The position numbers and the translations under genes were made by a program. 64,000 bases of DNA from Burkholderiales bacterium PBB3 (GTDB lineage: Bacteria; Pseudomonadota; Gammaproteobacteria; Burkholderiales; Burkholderiaceae_C). The stretch covers positions 186,001 through 250,000 of the forward strand of contig NKIK01000002.1 of the NCBI GenBank assembly GCA_002256115.1, written 5' to 3'. The notes beneath the pieces are model-generated. The model was not told where the DNA came from and did not search any database. It was given only the letters and a program-made list of their open reading frames with translations. Shown piece by piece: positions 11,158 to 21,133 of this stretch (position 1 is the stretch's first letter; every line of letters begins with the position of its first letter).

Positions 11158-12407
11158 CGATCAATCTCTCCAAAAACAATATCCATAGTGCCGATGATGG
11201 ACACCGCATCCGCAATCATGTGCCCGGTCGCCATCTCATTGAGAGCAGCCAAATGGGCAAAGCCTGGGGGACGAATCTTCAAACGATAAGGCTTATTGGC
11301 ACCGTCACTCACGATGTAAATACCGAACTCGCCTTTGGGATGCTCAACTGCCGCATAGGCTTCGCCAGCCGGAACGTGAAATCCCTCGGTGAAGAGTTTG
11401 AAATGGTGAATCAGCTCTTCCATGTTGGACTTCATCGACTCCCGTGAAGGCGCCGCAACTTTGTGGTTCTCTGTAATCACAGGACCCGGATTGGCTTTGA
11501 GCCAATCCACGCATTGCTTGATGATGCGGTTGGACTGCTTCATCTCTTCCATGCGCACCAAGTAGCGGTCATACACATCACCGGTCTTGCCCACAGGAAT
11601 ATCAAAGTCCAGACGATCGTAGACGTCGTAGGGCTGCTTCTTGCGCAAATCCCAGGCGATGCCGGAGCCACGCAACATGGGACCCGAAAAACCCATATTC
11701 AAAGCACGCTCGGGCGTGACAACACCGATATTGACGGTACGCTGTTTCCAGATACGGTTATCGGTCAACAGAGTGTGGTATTCCTCCAGGCACTTGGGAA
11801 AGCGCTGAGAGAAGTCATCGATAAAGTCCAGCAGCGAGCCCTGGCGATTCTGGTTCAGCTCCGCAACGCCCTTAGTATTACGCACCTTGCTCGCCTTGAA
11901 CTGGGGCATGGTGTCGGGCAAATCCCGGTAGACGCCACCCGGACGGAAATAGGCAGCGTGCATGCGGGCACCACTGGCTGCTTCGTACATGTCGAACAGG
12001 TCTTCGCGTTCACGGAAGGTGTAAATCAGAATGGTCGAGCTACCGCAATCATTCCCGTGGGAGCCCAACCACATCAGGTGGTTCAGCAAACGGGTGATCT
12101 CGGCAAACATCACGCGGATGTATTGCGCACGTACCGGCACATCAATGCCCAACAGCTTTTCAATGGCGAGGCAGTAGGCGTGCTCATTGCACATCATGGA
12201 CACATAGTCCAGACGGTCCATGTATGGCAGGGACTGCATATAAGTCTTGCTCTCGGCCAGCTTTTCGGTGGCGCGGTGCAGCAGACCGATATGAGGATCA
12301 GCGCGCTGGATAACTTCACCATCGAGCTCAAGCACCAAACGCAGAACACCGTGGGCCGCAGGGTGCTGTGGACCAAAGTTCAGGGTGTAGTTTTTAATTT
12401 CAGCCAT
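11154..12407 (-). CDS. nuoD: NADH-quinone oxidoreductase subunit D
   Basis: A 417-residue quinone-pocket subunit derived from the large subunit of Ni-Fe hydrogenases. Typical are [20 protein letters not shown] at the N terminus and [15 protein letters not shown]. NuoC and NuoD are separate genes here, unlike the fusion of E. coli. The gap to nuoC holds repeat R1 copy B, which places the nuoD ribosome site directly after the repeat. Confidence 0.98.
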   Translation of the reverse strand: MAEIKNYTLNFGPQHPAAHGVLRLVLELDGEVIQRADPHIGLLHRATEKLAESKTYMQSLPYMDRLDYVSMMCNEHAYCLAIEKLLGIDVPVRAQYIRVMFAEITRLLNHLMWLGSHGNDCGSSTILIYTFREREDLFDMYEAASGARMHAAYFRPGGVYRDLPDTMPQFKASKVRNTKGVAELNQNRQGSLLDFIDDFSQRFPKCLEEYHTLLTDNRIWKQRTVNIGVVTPERALNMGFSGPMLRGSGIAWDLRKKQPYDVYDRLDFDIPVGKTGDVYDRYLVRMEEMKQSNRIIKQCVDWLKANPGPVITENHKVAAPSRESMKSNMEELIHHFKLFTEGFHVPAGEAYAAVEHPKGEFGIYIVSDGANKPYRLKIRPPGFAHLAALNEMATGHMIADAVSIIGTMDIVFGEIDR

Positions 12408-12418
12408 GTTTCATGAGC

Positions 12419-12500
12419 TCCCGCACGGCAGCCCCAAGGGAGGCTCGCGCACCCTCGAGGGGCAGCGAATACACGAAGTGATGAGCGTGGGGGCACAGGT
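12419..12500 (-). repeat. Dispersed repeat family R1, copy B (nuoC-nuoD gap)
   Basis: About 82 bases occupying the nuoC-nuoD gap and matching copy A at 4464-4545. The shared core GGGCAGCGAATACACGAAGT is identical, and the flanks differ mainly in G/C pairs (CCCTCGAGGG here). The repeat starts directly after the nuoC stop codon on the transcript strand. Position and orientation relative to the operon are the same as in copy A. Confidence 0.8.
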
Positions 12501-13109
12501 TCACTGCAGGCCTCCGTAATTGTCTTCCCGGATGATGCGTGGCGTGATTTCACGCGCTTCAATCGAGACAGGCTGGTAAATCACGCGCGCCTGTTCTGCG
12601 TCATAACGCATCTCAACATGCCCAGAGGTGGGGAAGTCTTTGCGGAACGGGTGACCAATAAAGCCATAGTCCGTCAGGATGCGGCGCAGATCGTTGTGGC
12701 CTTCGAACACGACACCAAACAAGTCAAAAGCTTCGCGCTCAAACCAATTGGCCGAATTCCAGATATCGTTAACCGATGCGACCATGGGCATCGTGTCGTC
12801 CGCCGCAAAAACCTTTAAGCGTACGCGCTGGTTCAGGCTGATGGACAGCAAGTGACTCACTACGCAAAAACGTGGGCCTTCGTACTGGCCATCGCCATAC
12901 TCGGAATAGTCCACGCCGCACAGATCCATCAATTGCTCGAACTGACAACCTACTGCGTCGCGCAGGGTCAAAGCGGCGGCATGGTAGTCCTCGGCGGATA
13001 CCAAGACCTTGACCTCGCCAAGATCGATAGATGTGCGCTTAACCTTGTCACCCAGGGCAGCCACGATGGCCGCTTGGGTGGTTTCGGGGGAAACTGAAAA
13101 TTCAGACAT
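12501..13109 (-). CDS. nuoC: NADH-quinone oxidoreductase subunit C
   Basis: A 202-residue peripheral subunit of complex I, corresponding to the 30-kDa subunit. Typical segments are [17 protein letters not shown] and, near residue 125, [18 protein letters not shown] with [19 protein letters not shown]. It follows nuoB by 10 bases. Length is standard for a stand-alone NuoC. Confidence 0.97.
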   Translation of the reverse strand: MSEFSVSPETTQAAIVAALGDKVKRTSIDLGEVKVLVSAEDYHAAALTLRDAVGCQFEQLMDLCGVDYSEYGDGQYEGPRFCVVSHLLSISLNQRVRLKVFAADDTMPMVASVNDIWNSANWFEREAFDLFGVVFEGHNDLRRILTDYGFIGHPFRKDFPTSGHVEMRYDAEQARVIYQPVSIEAREITPRIIREDNYGGLQ

Positions 13110-13119
13110 GCTCTACCCT

Positions 13120-13599
13120 TCAGGCGCGTGCAATGGTTTCAGTGCGGCGAATTTTTTGCTGCAACTGCAAAATGCCATACAACAATGCTTCCGCAGTGGG
13201 GGGGCAGCCGGGCACGTACACATCGACAGGAACGATGCGATCGCAGCCGCGCACGACAGAGTAACTGTAGTGGTAGTAGCCACCACCGTTGGCGCACGAC
13301 CCCATGCTGATCACCCAACGTGGCTCAGACATCTGGTCATAGACCTTGCGCAGGGCGGGAGCCATTTTGTTGCACAACGTGCCCGCCACGATCATCAGAT
13401 CAGATTGGCGCGGGCTGGCACGAAACACCTCCGAACCAAAGCGGCTGATGTCATACCGTGCTGCAGCTGCGTGCATCATTTCGACAGCACAGCAGGCTAG
13501 CCCAAACGTCATGGGCCAAATCGACCCCGTCTTGGCCCAGTTCATGACCGAGTCATAACTGGTCGTGACAAAACCTTCTTTCAATACACCTTCAATCAT
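13120..13599 (-). CDS. nuoB: NADH-quinone oxidoreductase subunit B ([4Fe-4S] N2)
   Basis: A 159-residue subunit holding the terminal cluster N2. Cluster ligands appear in [20 protein letters not shown] and [13 protein letters not shown] chose the ATG at 13599 ([16 protein letters not shown]), which matches the family N terminus and has GGGAGT just upstream. A longer frame starting at 13650 would run back into the end of nuoA and has no family support. Confidence 0.97.
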   Translation of the reverse strand: MIEGVLKEGFVTTSYDSVMNWAKTGSIWPMTFGLACCAVEMMHAAAARYDISRFGSEVFRASPRQSDLMIVAGTLCNKMAPALRKVYDQMSEPRWVISMGSCANGGGYYHYSYSVVRGCDRIVPVDVYVPGCPPTAEALLYGILQLQQKIRRTETIARA

Positions 13600-13603
13600 T
13601 GCA

Positions 13604-13963
13604 TTACTCCCAGTCGAGGGCGCCTTTTTTCCACATGTAGACGAAGCCAATGGTCAAGACGGCCACAAACTCTAGACCGATCAGAAAACCAAACAACCCC
13701 AATTCCTTGAGCGACACCGCCCAGGGAAAGAGGAAAGCTGTTTCCAGATCAAACAAGATGAACAGAATCGCCACCAGATAGTAGCGAACGTCAAACTTCA
13801 TTCGGGCATCTTCAAATGCCTCGAAGCCACATTCGTAGGGGGAGTTTTTTGCAGCATCCGGTCGGTTTGGGCCGAGGATGTAGCCAAGCACCTGAGGAAC
13901 TACACCGACACCGATACCGACCAAGATGAACAAGAGGACGGGGAGATATTGATCGAGGTTCAT
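13604..13963 (-). CDS. nuoA: NADH-quinone oxidoreductase subunit A
   Basis: A 119-residue three-helix membrane subunit, first gene of the nuo operon. The conserved loop [20 protein letters not shown] with the quinone-site cysteine is present. Its stop codon lies within the nuoB ribosome-binding region. Upstream, the 61 bases to tRNA-Leu are expected to hold any operon promoter, but I could not identify one with confidence. Confidence 0.97.
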   Translation of the reverse strand: MNLDQYLPVLLFILVGIGVGVVPQVLGYILGPNRPDAAKNSPYECGFEAFEDARMKFDVRYYLVAILFILFDLETAFLFPWAVSLKELGLFGFLIGLEFVAVLTIGFVYMWKKGALDWE

Positions 13964-14024
13964 CTGAAAGACTGATCACCGTTTTAGCGTTTGCACGGAC
14001 ACAAGCCCGCGCAAACTGATTGTT

Positions 14025-14109
14025 TGGTGCCGTCGGCGAGACTCGAACTCGCACAGCTTTCGCCACTACCACCTCAAGATAGCGTGTCTACCAATTTCAC
14101 CACGACGGC
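14025..14109 (-). tRNA. tRNA-Leu (anticodon GAG)
   Basis: The minus strand folds as an 85-base class II tRNA with encoded CCA. The acceptor stem GCCGTCG pairs with CGACGGC. The anticodon arm is CTATC-TTGAGGT-GGTAG, giving anticodon GAG, followed by a long variable arm and a T arm with GAGTTCGAGTCTC. It lies between secG and nuoA in the same direction. Confidence 0.96.
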
Positions 14110-14183
14110 GGCTTTCAGTTGTCAGGATTGCATGAGGAACCCGAGGGCTTTTGGCTCTCCCGACAGTCTAGGAGTTTACCCTG

Positions 14184-14217
14184 AAAATGCCCCGCGCTCG
14201 GGGGCCACAGGGCATTT
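14184..14217 (-). terminator. Possible terminator after secG
   Basis: On the minus strand the 8-bp stem AAATGCCC/GGGCATTT with an 17-base G/C-rich loop is followed by a short T run (TTTT). It lies 11 bases beyond the secG stop and before tRNA-Leu. The U tract is short, so termination may be partial. Confidence 0.5.
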
Positions 14218-14227
14218 ATCCAAGCAT

Positions 14228-14584
14228 TTACTTAGCTGGAATCTGGGCAGCGCCCGATGCAGCAGGCGCGGGGACCGCAGGAACTTCAGTGGCTGCTGGT
14301 GCGACCACGGCTGCGTTCTCCAAAACGCTGCTGGAGCTCGTGGGACGCAAGTTACCAAAGTAAGCCAACGCCAAGGTGGCAACAAAAAACACCGTGGCCA
14401 GAACGGCCGTAGTGCGCGACAAAAAGTTGGCACTGCCACTGGCGCCAAACAGACTGCCCGAGCCGCCACTGCCAAAAGCGGCGCCCATGTCGGCGCCCTT
14501 GCCATGCTGTACCAGCACCAAGCCGATCATGCCCAAGGCCGACAACATTTGCACTGCCAAAATGATTTTCAACACAATACTCAT
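14228..14584 (-). CDS. secG: Preprotein translocase subunit SecG
   Basis: A 118-residue two-helix membrane protein of the SecYEG channel that stimulates protein export. The conserved loop between the helices, VQHGKGADMGAAFGSGGSGS followed by LFGASGSANFLSRTTA, is clear. The C-terminal tail is Ala/Pro rich, as is common in beta-proteobacteria. The tpiA-secG-tRNA-Leu-nuo order is a frequent proteobacterial arrangement. Confidence 0.97.
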   Translation of the reverse strand: MSIVLKIILAVQMLSALGMIGLVLVQHGKGADMGAAFGSGGSGSLFGASGSANFLSRTTAVLATVFFVATLALAYFGNLRPTSSSSVLENAAVVAPAATEVPAVPAPAASGAAQIPAK

Positions 14585-14622
14585 TCTCTACTCCTAAACT
14601 AAATGATGAATAAACCGGGCTG

Positions 14623-15378
14623 TTACTGGGCAGCCGCGATGATGGATAAAAAGTCTGCTGGCTTGAGCGATGCGCCCCCTACCAGCCCGCCGTCGATGTC
14701 AGCTTGCGCCAACAACTCTGCGGCGTTGGCAGCATTCATGCTGCCGCCGTACAAAATATGAACCCGATCCGCATGGGGTGTTGCGGCCTGCAATTGCGCC
14801 CGCAAAACTGCATGCACTGCTTGTGCTTGCTCTGGTGACGCAGTTTTACCTGTGCCAATCGCCCATACCGGCTCATAGGCCACCGCAATTTCGCTGATGC
14901 AATGGCCATTGGTATGGATCACTGCAGCCAGTTGGCGCTTTACCACCAACTCTGTCTCGCCCGCTTCGCGCTGCGCCAGAGTTTCTCCGACGCATACGAT
15001 GGGCGTAATGCCAGCAGCCAAAGCGCGCTGCGCCTTCACTGCAACCGCAACATCGGTTTCGCTGTGGTACTGGCGACGCTCAGAGTGTCCCACCAGGCAA
15101 TAACGTGCACCGAACTCACGCAACATATCTGCGGACACCTCACCGGTGAATGCGCCTGATACATGCTCTGACACGTCTTGGGCACCCAAATCAATGCGGC
15201 TCCCGGCAATCAACAGCTGAACCTGTGCCAAATACGGTGCGGGCACACACAGCGCCATGCCACAGCGGGCCTGCGCGAACCCCACCACCAAAGCTTGGAC
15301 CAAGGCCTGATTGGCCGCCAGAGAACCATTCATCTTCCAGTTGCCGGCAATCAATTTCGCCTTCATGCTCGATGTCAT
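14623..15378 (-). CDS. tpiA: Triosephosphate isomerase
   Basis: A 251-residue TIM-barrel enzyme interconverting dihydroxyacetone phosphate and glyceraldehyde 3-phosphate. Active-site elements are GNWKMNGS (Lys), CLVGHSERR (His) and [13 protein letters not shown] (Glu). I start at the ATG at 15378, which overlaps the stop codon of the upstream oxidoreductase as ATGA and has GGGAGG at the right distance. An in-frame ATG 12 bases further upstream lies inside that ribosome site. Confidence 0.96.
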   Translation of the reverse strand: MTSSMKAKLIAGNWKMNGSLAANQALVQALVVGFAQARCGMALCVPAPYLAQVQLLIAGSRIDLGAQDVSEHVSGAFTGEVSADMLREFGARYCLVGHSERRQYHSETDVAVAVKAQRALAAGITPIVCVGETLAQREAGETELVVKRQLAAVIHTNGHCISEIAVAYEPVWAIGTGKTASPEQAQAVHAVLRAQLQAATPHADRVHILYGGSMNAANAAELLAQADIDGGLVGGASLKPADFLSIIAAAQ

Positions 15379-16394
15379 ACGGCCTCCCAAGTCAAAACGA
15401 TTTTTCCTACATGCTGATTGGATTCCATCAGCGCGTGCGATTGGGAACCACCACTACCGCTGGCATGCAATGCATCCACGGCAGGAAACACGCTATGCAC
15501 CACCGGCTTGAACCGCCCGGCTTCTATCTCGGGCCACACCTTGGCTTTGCAAGCTTGGGCAATCGCTTCCTTAAAAGCCAAAGAGCGCGGGCGCAAGGTT
15601 GAGCCCGTGACGGTAAGCCGTTTACGTAGCACCAGCCCGGCATTGATTTCGCTTTGAATGCCACCTTGCACCGCAATGATGACCAGGCGGGCATCGTCTG
15701 CCATGCACTGCACTTCTTTAGCCACATAGCTACCGGCCACCATATCCAGAATGACGTCCACGCCGCGCCCATCGGTCAGGCGCAAGGCTTCTGTCTGGAA
15801 ATCGTGGGTTTTGTAATTGATGGCGTAATCCGCCCCCAAAGCGAGGCAGGCCTCGCACTTGGCATCGGACCCTGCGGTCACGATCACAGTCGCACCAAAC
15901 GCTTTGGCCAACTGAATTGCGGTCACGCCAATGCCGCTGGTACCGCCTTGTATCAACAGTGTTTCGCCAGGCTGCAAACGCGCCCGCTCGAACACATTGC
16001 TCCAAACCGTAAACACGGTCTCGGGCAAAGAAGCGGCTTCGATGTCGCTCAAACCTGCGGGCACGGGCAGGCACTGGCCCACCGGCGCTACGCACAGCTG
16101 GGCGTAACCACCACCGGCCACCAACGCACACACGCGGTCACCAATCGCGAGGCCAGCGGCGCGCATCGCGGCAGCGTCTCCTTCGACAATGGTTCCGGCA
16201 ACTTCCAGCCCGAGAATATCTGACGCCCCGGGGGGCGCAGGATAGTGGCCAGCGCGCTGCAATACATCTGGACGATTCACACCACTGGCAGACACGCGAA
16301 TCAGCACCTCACCCACACCCGCAATGGGCGCAGGGCGGTCTGCCAGACGTAACACGTCAGCAGCGCCAAAAGATGCAATTTCTATGACTTTCAT
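15375..16394 (-). CDS. NAD(P)H quinone oxidoreductase, zinc-free MDR family (PIG3-like)
   Basis: A 339-residue medium-chain dehydrogenase/reductase of the quinone oxidoreductase type. The N-terminal GroES-like fold includes [20 protein letters not shown] and the Rossmann motif is [19 protein letters not shown] near residue 150. The zinc-binding cysteines of alcohol dehydrogenases are missing, which supports the quinone reductase class. It is translationally coupled to tpiA. The exact substrate cannot be read from the sequence. Upstream is a copy of repeat R2 close to the start. Confidence 0.9.
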   Translation of the reverse strand: MKVIEIASFGAADVLRLADRPAPIAGVGEVLIRVSASGVNRPDVLQRAGHYPAPPGASDILGLEVAGTIVEGDAAAMRAAGLAIGDRVCALVAGGGYAQLCVAPVGQCLPVPAGLSDIEAASLPETVFTVWSNVFERARLQPGETLLIQGGTSGIGVTAIQLAKAFGATVIVTAGSDAKCEACLALGADYAINYKTHDFQTEALRLTDGRGVDVILDMVAGSYVAKEVQCMADDARLVIIAVQGGIQSEINAGLVLRKRLTVTGSTLRPRSLAFKEAIAQACKAKVWPEIEAGRFKPVVHSVFPAVDALHASGSGGSQSHALMESNQHVGKIVLTWEAV

Positions 16395-16402
16395 GGCATT
16401 TA

Positions 16403-16453
16403 GGCCGATAGTCCCCGCAGAATGTGCGGGACCAGCTATCGATTTAATAGCAA
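16403..16453 (+). repeat. Dispersed repeat R2, copy 1 (pnp-oxidoreductase gap)
   Basis: A divergent copy of the R2 family, reading TGCGGGACCAGCTATCGATT and ending in AATAGC. It carries an extra CCCGCA/TGCGGG inverted repeat. It takes up most of the gap between pnp and the oxidoreductase. See the other R2 copies at 23801, 29594, 38987, 45672, 49471 and 56450. Confidence 0.6.
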
Positions 16454-16467
16454 CCTGAATTTACAAG

Positions 16468-18579
16468 TTACTCAGCAGACTGGGTAGGACGGTCCAGCAA
16501 AGCCTTCATGGACAGCTTGATACGGCCCTTTTCGTCGGTTTCCATAACCTTGACCTTGATGATCTGGCCTTCGGTCAGGTAGTCGGACACCTTCTCGACA
16601 CGTTCGTGTGCGATCTGGCTGATGTGCAACAGGCCGTCCTTGCCGGGCAGCAGGTTGACCAGTGCGCCGAAGTCCAGGATCTTGGTGATAGGGCCTTCGT
16701 AGACCTTGCCGATTTCCACTTCAGCGGTGATCTGCTCGATGCGGCGCTTGGCTTCTTCGGCCTTGGCGGGATCGGCGGATGCAATGGTGATCGTGCCATC
16801 TTCGTCGATGTTGATTTGTGTGCCGGTTTCTTCGGTCAGCGCACGGATCACGGAGCCGCCCTTGCCGATCACATCACGGATCTTCTCGGGGTTGATCTTC
16901 ATCGTGAACAGGCGTGGCGCGAAGTTGGACACTTCGGTCTTGGCTTCCGACATCGCTTCTTGCATCTTGCCCAGGATGTGCATGCGCGCTTCCTTGGCCT
17001 GGGCCAAAGCGACTTGCATGATTTCCTTGGTGATGCCCTGGATCTTGATGTCCATCTGCAGCGCCGTAATACCGTTGGTGGTACCGGCCACCTTGAAGTC
17101 CATGTCGCCCAGGTGGTCTTCGTCACCCAAGATGTCGGTCAACACGGCGAAGCGGTTGTCTTCCTTGATCAGGCCCATGGCGATACCGGCCACGTGGGCT
17201 TTCATCGGCACACCAGCGTCCATCAGCGACAGGCAGCCGCCACAGACAGAAGCCATCGACGAAGAGCCGTTGGACTCGGTGATTTCGGACACGACACGCA
17301 TGGTGTACGGGAAGTCTTCCTTGCTTGGCAACACTGCAACCAGGGCGCGCTTAGCCAGACGACCGTGGCCGATTTCGCGGCGTTTGGGCGTCCCTACGCG
17401 ACCGGTTTCGCCGGTGGCGAACGGAGGCATGTTGTAGTGCAGCATGAAGCGGTCTTCGTAGTCGCCGCTCAAAGCGTCGATACGTTGTGCATCACGCTCG
17501 GTACCCAGGGTGGTCACGACCAAAGCCTGTGTTTCACCACGGGTGAACAGGGCCGAGCCGTGGGTGCGTGGTAGCACGCTGTTGCGGATTTCAATGGCGC
17601 GCACCGTGCGGGTGTCACGGCCGTCGATACGGGGCTCGCCTGCCAGAATCTGGCCGCGAACGATCTTGGCTTCGATTTCGAACAGCAGGCCTTCGATGGC
17701 CACGCTGTCAAACGCAGCGCCGTCGGCCTTCAATGCGGCCATGACTTCGGAGTAGGCAGCGCGGCAGGCTTGGGTACGGGCTTGTTTGTTGCGGATTTGG
17801 TAAGCGGCTTCCAGCTTGGCTTTGGCCAGGCCGTCGATCTTGGCGATCAGGGCTTCGTCCTTGGCAGGTGTCTTCCAATCCCACACCGGCTTACCGGCTT
17901 CGCGCACCAACTCGTGGATGGCGTTGATCGCGATATTGCCTTGTGCGTGGCCATAAACGATACCACCCAGCATGATCTCTTCGGACAGTTGCTGCGCTTC
18001 GGATTCGACCATCAGCACGGCAGCTTCGGTACCGGCAACGACCAGATCCATGATGGAATCTTTGCGTTGGGTCTGACCTGGGTTCAGCACGTATTCGCCA
18101 TTGATGTAACCCACGCGGGCTGCACCGATGGGGCCATTGAACGGCACGCCGCTGATGGACAAAGCCGCGCTCACTGCGATCATCGCAGCGATGTCAGCAT
18201 CGACTTCAGGGTTCAAAGACACGGTGTGGATGACCACGTGCACTTCATTGAAGAAGCCTTCTGGGAACAGAGGGCGGATGGGGCGGTCGATCAGGCGGGA
18301 AGTCAGCGTTTCAAATTCGCTGGGGCGGCCTTCGCGCTTGAAGAAGCTGCCGGGGATCTTGCCTGCGGCGTAAGACTTTTCAAGGTAATCGACGGTCAAC
18401 GGGAAGAAGTCTTGACCAGGCTTGCCTTCAGTCTTGGCAACCACGGTGGCCAAGACTACGGTGCCTTCCATGTCCAGCAGCACAGCGCCGGTGGATTGCC
18501 GCGCGATTTCGCCGGTTTCCATCGTGACGGAGTGTTGGCCCCATTGGAAAGTCTTTGTCACTTTTTTGAACATTGTCAT
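16468..18579 (-). CDS. pnp: Polyribonucleotide nucleotidyltransferase (PNPase)
   Basis: A 703-residue 3'-5' phosphorolytic exoribonuclease of RNA turnover. Two RNase PH domains fill the first 550 residues ([11 protein letters not shown]; the catalytic-core region [12 protein letters not shown]), followed by a KH domain ([20 protein letters not shown]) and an S1 domain ([20 protein letters not shown]). The start has AGGAG seven bases upstream. It follows rpsO as in many proteobacteria, where the two are co-transcribed and PNPase controls its own message. Confidence 0.98.
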   Translation of the reverse strand: MTMFKKVTKTFQWGQHSVTMETGEIARQSTGAVLLDMEGTVVLATVVAKTEGKPGQDFFPLTVDYLEKSYAAGKIPGSFFKREGRPSEFETLTSRLIDRPIRPLFPEGFFNEVHVVIHTVSLNPEVDADIAAMIAVSAALSISGVPFNGPIGAARVGYINGEYVLNPGQTQRKDSIMDLVVAGTEAAVLMVESEAQQLSEEIMLGGIVYGHAQGNIAINAIHELVREAGKPVWDWKTPAKDEALIAKIDGLAKAKLEAAYQIRNKQARTQACRAAYSEVMAALKADGAAFDSVAIEGLLFEIEAKIVRGQILAGEPRIDGRDTRTVRAIEIRNSVLPRTHGSALFTRGETQALVVTTLGTERDAQRIDALSGDYEDRFMLHYNMPPFATGETGRVGTPKRREIGHGRLAKRALVAVLPSKEDFPYTMRVVSEITESNGSSSMASVCGGCLSLMDAGVPMKAHVAGIAMGLIKEDNRFAVLTDILGDEDHLGDMDFKVAGTTNGITALQMDIKIQGITKEIMQVALAQAKEARMHILGKMQEAMSEAKTEVSNFAPRLFTMKINPEKIRDVIGKGGSVIRALTEETGTQINIDEDGTITIASADPAKAEEAKRRIEQITAEVEIGKVYEGPITKILDFGALVNLLPGKDGLLHISQIAHERVEKVSDYLTEGQIIKVKVMETDEKGRIKLSMKALLDRPTQSAE

Positions 18580-18746
18580 CGTGTATCTCCTGTGAATTTA
18601 AGGACGGATTGGAAGGTGGTGGCCACCTCGCCCGAGCCCGGAGACTGCATCCCAGAACACGATGCCATTCCAGAAAAACTCAGGCCTGCGGGGCTGAATT
18701 GCTTTGGAATGACACAGCTTCGCTCTGTTCTTGCTGACTCCGAAGT

Positions 18747-18782
18747 AAAAAACGCCTGAGCTAGTGACCTAACTCAGGCGTT
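18747..18782 (-). terminator. Rho-independent terminator between rpsO and pnp
   Basis: A perfect 10-bp stem (AACGCCTGAG/CTCAGGCGTT) with a 12-base loop followed by T residues on the minus strand. It sits 18 bases after the rpsO stop. As pnp follows downstream, it probably gives partial termination or pnp has its own promoter in 18580-18746. Confidence 0.9.
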
Positions 18783-18800
18783 CATCATTCTTGTCTGAGC

Positions 18801-19067
18801 TTACTTACGCAGACCCAGCTTGGCAATCAGCGCCACGTAACGGTCGTGGTCAATGCGATTCAAGTAAGTCAAGAGGCTCTTGCGGGTGTTAACCATGCGC
18901 ACCAGACCGCGGCGACCGTGGTGGTCTTTGGCGTGGGTCTTGAAGTGAGGCATGAGTTCGTTGATACGGGCGGTCAACAAGGCCACTTGGACTTCTGGGC
19001 TACCAGTGTCGGATGGGCTACGGGCGTTGTCTTTGACAACGGCGGCTTTGATGCTGGATGCAATCAT
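18801..19067 (-). CDS. rpsO: 30S ribosomal protein S15
   Basis: An 88-residue primary rRNA-binding protein of the small subunit platform. The signature [19 protein letters not shown] and the [20 protein letters not shown] block are present. The start is preceded by AGGAAATACC. The gene is followed by a strong terminator and pnp. Confidence 0.98.
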   Translation of the reverse strand: MIASSIKAAVVKDNARSPSDTGSPEVQVALLTARINELMPHFKTHAKDHHGRRGLVRMVNTRKSLLTYLNRIDHDRYVALIAKLGLRK

Positions 19068-19235
19068 GGTATTTCCTGTTTGTTTGGGCCTTGCCTAGAG
19101 GGCAGAAATCCCGGTTTTTCCACTTGCGCCCCATGCTGGAACTGCTTGGAGCGTGCGCCTTGCCCTATGCAAAGCCATTCAATTATAGCCTGACAGGCAT
19201 GTACTTACCAAATGAGCGCAAGACGGCGGCGCGGG

Positions 19236-19324
19236 GAGTCAGGGTGGCGGCGCGTTTTGCGTAGGTAAAAGGAGGAGCCCGGAGGGCGGGGGACACGGAG
19301 CAGAACGCGCCGCCGCCCTGACTC
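19236..19324 (-). mobile_element. MITE-like repeat R3, copy 1
   Basis: An 89-base element with 21-base terminal inverted repeats (19236-19256 and 19304-19324; 20 of 21 positions match). The inner 47 bases equal those of the copy at 50826-50916 except in a small central hairpin loop. The hairpin here is GCCC-TCC-GGGC. No coding capacity. It lies in the 265-base gap between rpsO and the ABC binding protein; the rest of the gap shows nothing recognisable. Confidence 0.75.
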
Positions 19325-19332
19325 ACTAGCTC

Positions 19333-20646
19333 CTACGGACGCTGCATTTTGCAGCTGGTGGGCAGCTCAGCCGCAGTGGCGCTCAGCGATTTGATGACCC
19401 GAAAGCCATAACCCGAGCCTTCCACATCAAATTTGACGCCCGGAGCGCCCTGGCGGTCCATCAAGCCCACGACCAAGGCCTGCTGAAACTGGTGGTCGCT
19501 GGCCCGCATACTGCCACTTTGACCGCCCAATGCCACGCTAGCCTTCTCCAGTTGTGCGCCAAAAGCTACCAAATCCATAGCATCCACGGCCTTGATCGGG
19601 TTTTGGCGGCCTGCCGCCTCTACGGACTGGGCCAGCGCCTCCACCATCAACTGCATGCGCATGTGCACATAGTCATCTGCAGCCTGCGGATAGCGGGCGC
19701 GAAAAGACCGGTAAAAGGCCTCAGACCCTGCGGTTTGCACATTGGGTAGCCAATCGGCCACCGCAATCACTTTGCCCACACCGGCATCGCCCAATGCAGC
19801 CGGTGCGCCCAAGGCATTACCGTAAAAGGTGTAGAACTTGCCCTCAAAGCCCACCTCTTTGGCTGCTTTTACCAGCAGCGTCAGGTCATTGCCCCAGTTG
19901 CCTGTGATAACGGCTTGGGCTCCGCTGGTCTTGATTTTGGCGACATAGGGCAGAAAGTCTTTGACGCGGGCCATAGGGTGCAGCTCATCGCCCACGATCT
20001 GGATGTCCGGGCGCTGCAGGCCCAATTGCCGCCGCGCTTCGCGCAGCACGCCCTGTCCAAAGCTGTAATCCTGCCCGATCAGGTAAACGTTCTTGACCGA
20101 CTTGTCATCCTTCAGCACATCCATCAGCGCGGCCATGCGCATGTCGGCATGGGCATCAAAACGGAAGTGCCAGAAGCTGCATTTTTCGTTGGTGAGCACT
20201 GGATCGACCGCCGAGTAGTTCAGCAACATCACCCGCTTGGCGGGCTCGCGTTCGTTGTGCTTGTTGATGGCATCGATCAAAGCGGCGGCATTGGCCGAGG
20301 AGTTGCCTTGAACGATAAAGCGCGCACCACCATCTATCGCAGAACGCAGTGCGGAAAGCGCTTCATCGCTCTGCCCTTTGCTGTCAAAGCGCTCCAGCGC
20401 CAGGGGCGTACCCGCTGCGCCCGCAGCGAGCTTGACGCCACCGCGCGCATTGACGCGCTCGATGGCCCAGACCAGGTTGCGGTAGACCGCTTCACCGGCA
20501 TTGCCGGTGGGGCCGCTCAGGCCTTCGATCATGGCCAGCTTGAGGGGAGCGGGTGCCACTTGGGCTAACGCGACAGATGCGGAAAAAGCCAGCGTACATA
20601 GCGCTGCTGCAGTGGATTTCAAGAGCGAAGAGGAAAGAATAAACAT
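19333..20646 (-). CDS. ABC transporter substrate-binding protein, branched-chain amino acid type
   Basis: A 437-residue periplasmic binding protein of the LivJ/receptor-family type. A signal peptide covers about residues 1-28 (SSLLKSTAAALCTLAF then SASVALAQ). The fold marker LKLAMIEGLSGPTGNAGEAV follows, with the ligand-cleft region FIVQGNSSANAAALIDAIN. No permease or ATPase gene is adjacent, so it is an orphan and the ligand is unknown. The start lacks a clear ribosome site. Confidence 0.85.
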   Translation of the reverse strand: MFILSSSLLKSTAAALCTLAFSASVALAQVAPAPLKLAMIEGLSGPTGNAGEAVYRNLVWAIERVNARGGVKLAAGAAGTPLALERFDSKGQSDEALSALRSAIDGGARFIVQGNSSANAAALIDAINKHNEREPAKRVMLLNYSAVDPVLTNEKCSFWHFRFDAHADMRMAALMDVLKDDKSVKNVYLIGQDYSFGQGVLREARRQLGLQRPDIQIVGDELHPMARVKDFLPYVAKIKTSGAQAVITGNWGNDLTLLVKAAKEVGFEGKFYTFYGNALGAPAALGDAGVGKVIAVADWLPNVQTAGSEAFYRSFRARYPQAADDYVHMRMQLMVEALAQSVEAAGRQNPIKAVDAMDLVAFGAQLEKASVALGGQSGSMRASDHQFQQALVVGLMDRQGAPGVKFDVEGSGYGFRVIKSLSATAAELPTSCKMQRP

Positions 20647-20739
20647 GGGATTTTTTTACTTGAAAACTGTGCGAAGGGACACAGCTTAGGTGCATGCGGG
20701 GCTCACGGTGAGCGCCGCGAAGTGTACTAGGAGTTCACC

Positions 20740-21132
20740 ATGTTCTTTGCTACCGCTACCCACCCCCAAATCCGTCGCCAAGCCTACGCCAACGCCGGGC
20801 AATCGCTGGAGCGATTCATGGGCGAAGCGCTGCGTGCCAGCCGTCAACAAACCGCCGCGCAGACTGGCACTTTCGCCCAAGATGAAACCTCTTTCACGCT
20901 GAGTTTTGATGTCCCTGGCATTGCCAAAGACCAGCTCGCCATCACCATTGAAGGTGCCGTGGTTCGCATTGCCAGCAAAGAAGGCGCACCACGCAGCTAC
21001 CGCGCCGCCTACGAACTGCCCCAAGAGATTGACACGTCCGGCAGCGAAGCCAAGCTGGAAAACGGCGTGCTGACTCTGAAGCTAGCCAAGCTGGTTCCAG
21101 TGGACAAGTCCACAGAACTCAGCATCCAGTAA
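20740..21132 (+). CDS. Small heat-shock protein (Hsp20 family)
   Basis: A 130-residue protein with an alpha-crystallin domain from about residue 45 (FTLSFDVPGIAKDQLAITIE) to the C terminus (LENGVLTLKLAK). The N-terminal arm is Gln/Arg/Ala rich. The C-terminal I-X-I tail motif is not evident, so oligomerisation may differ from classical IbpA. AGGAG precedes the start. It ends one base before the convergent tsaD. Confidence 0.88.
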   Translation: MFFATATHPQIRRQAYANAGQSLERFMGEALRASRQQTAAQTGTFAQDETSFTLSFDVPGIAKDQLAITIEGAVVRIASKEGAPRSYRAAYELPQEIDTSGSEAKLENGVLTLKLAKLVPVDKSTELSIQ

Positions 21133-21133
21133 T

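Noticed and set aside
14277-14340. Extended C-terminal tail of SecG as sign of frameshift
   Set aside because: Ala/Pro-rich SecG tails are common in beta-proteobacteria and the frame closes normally.
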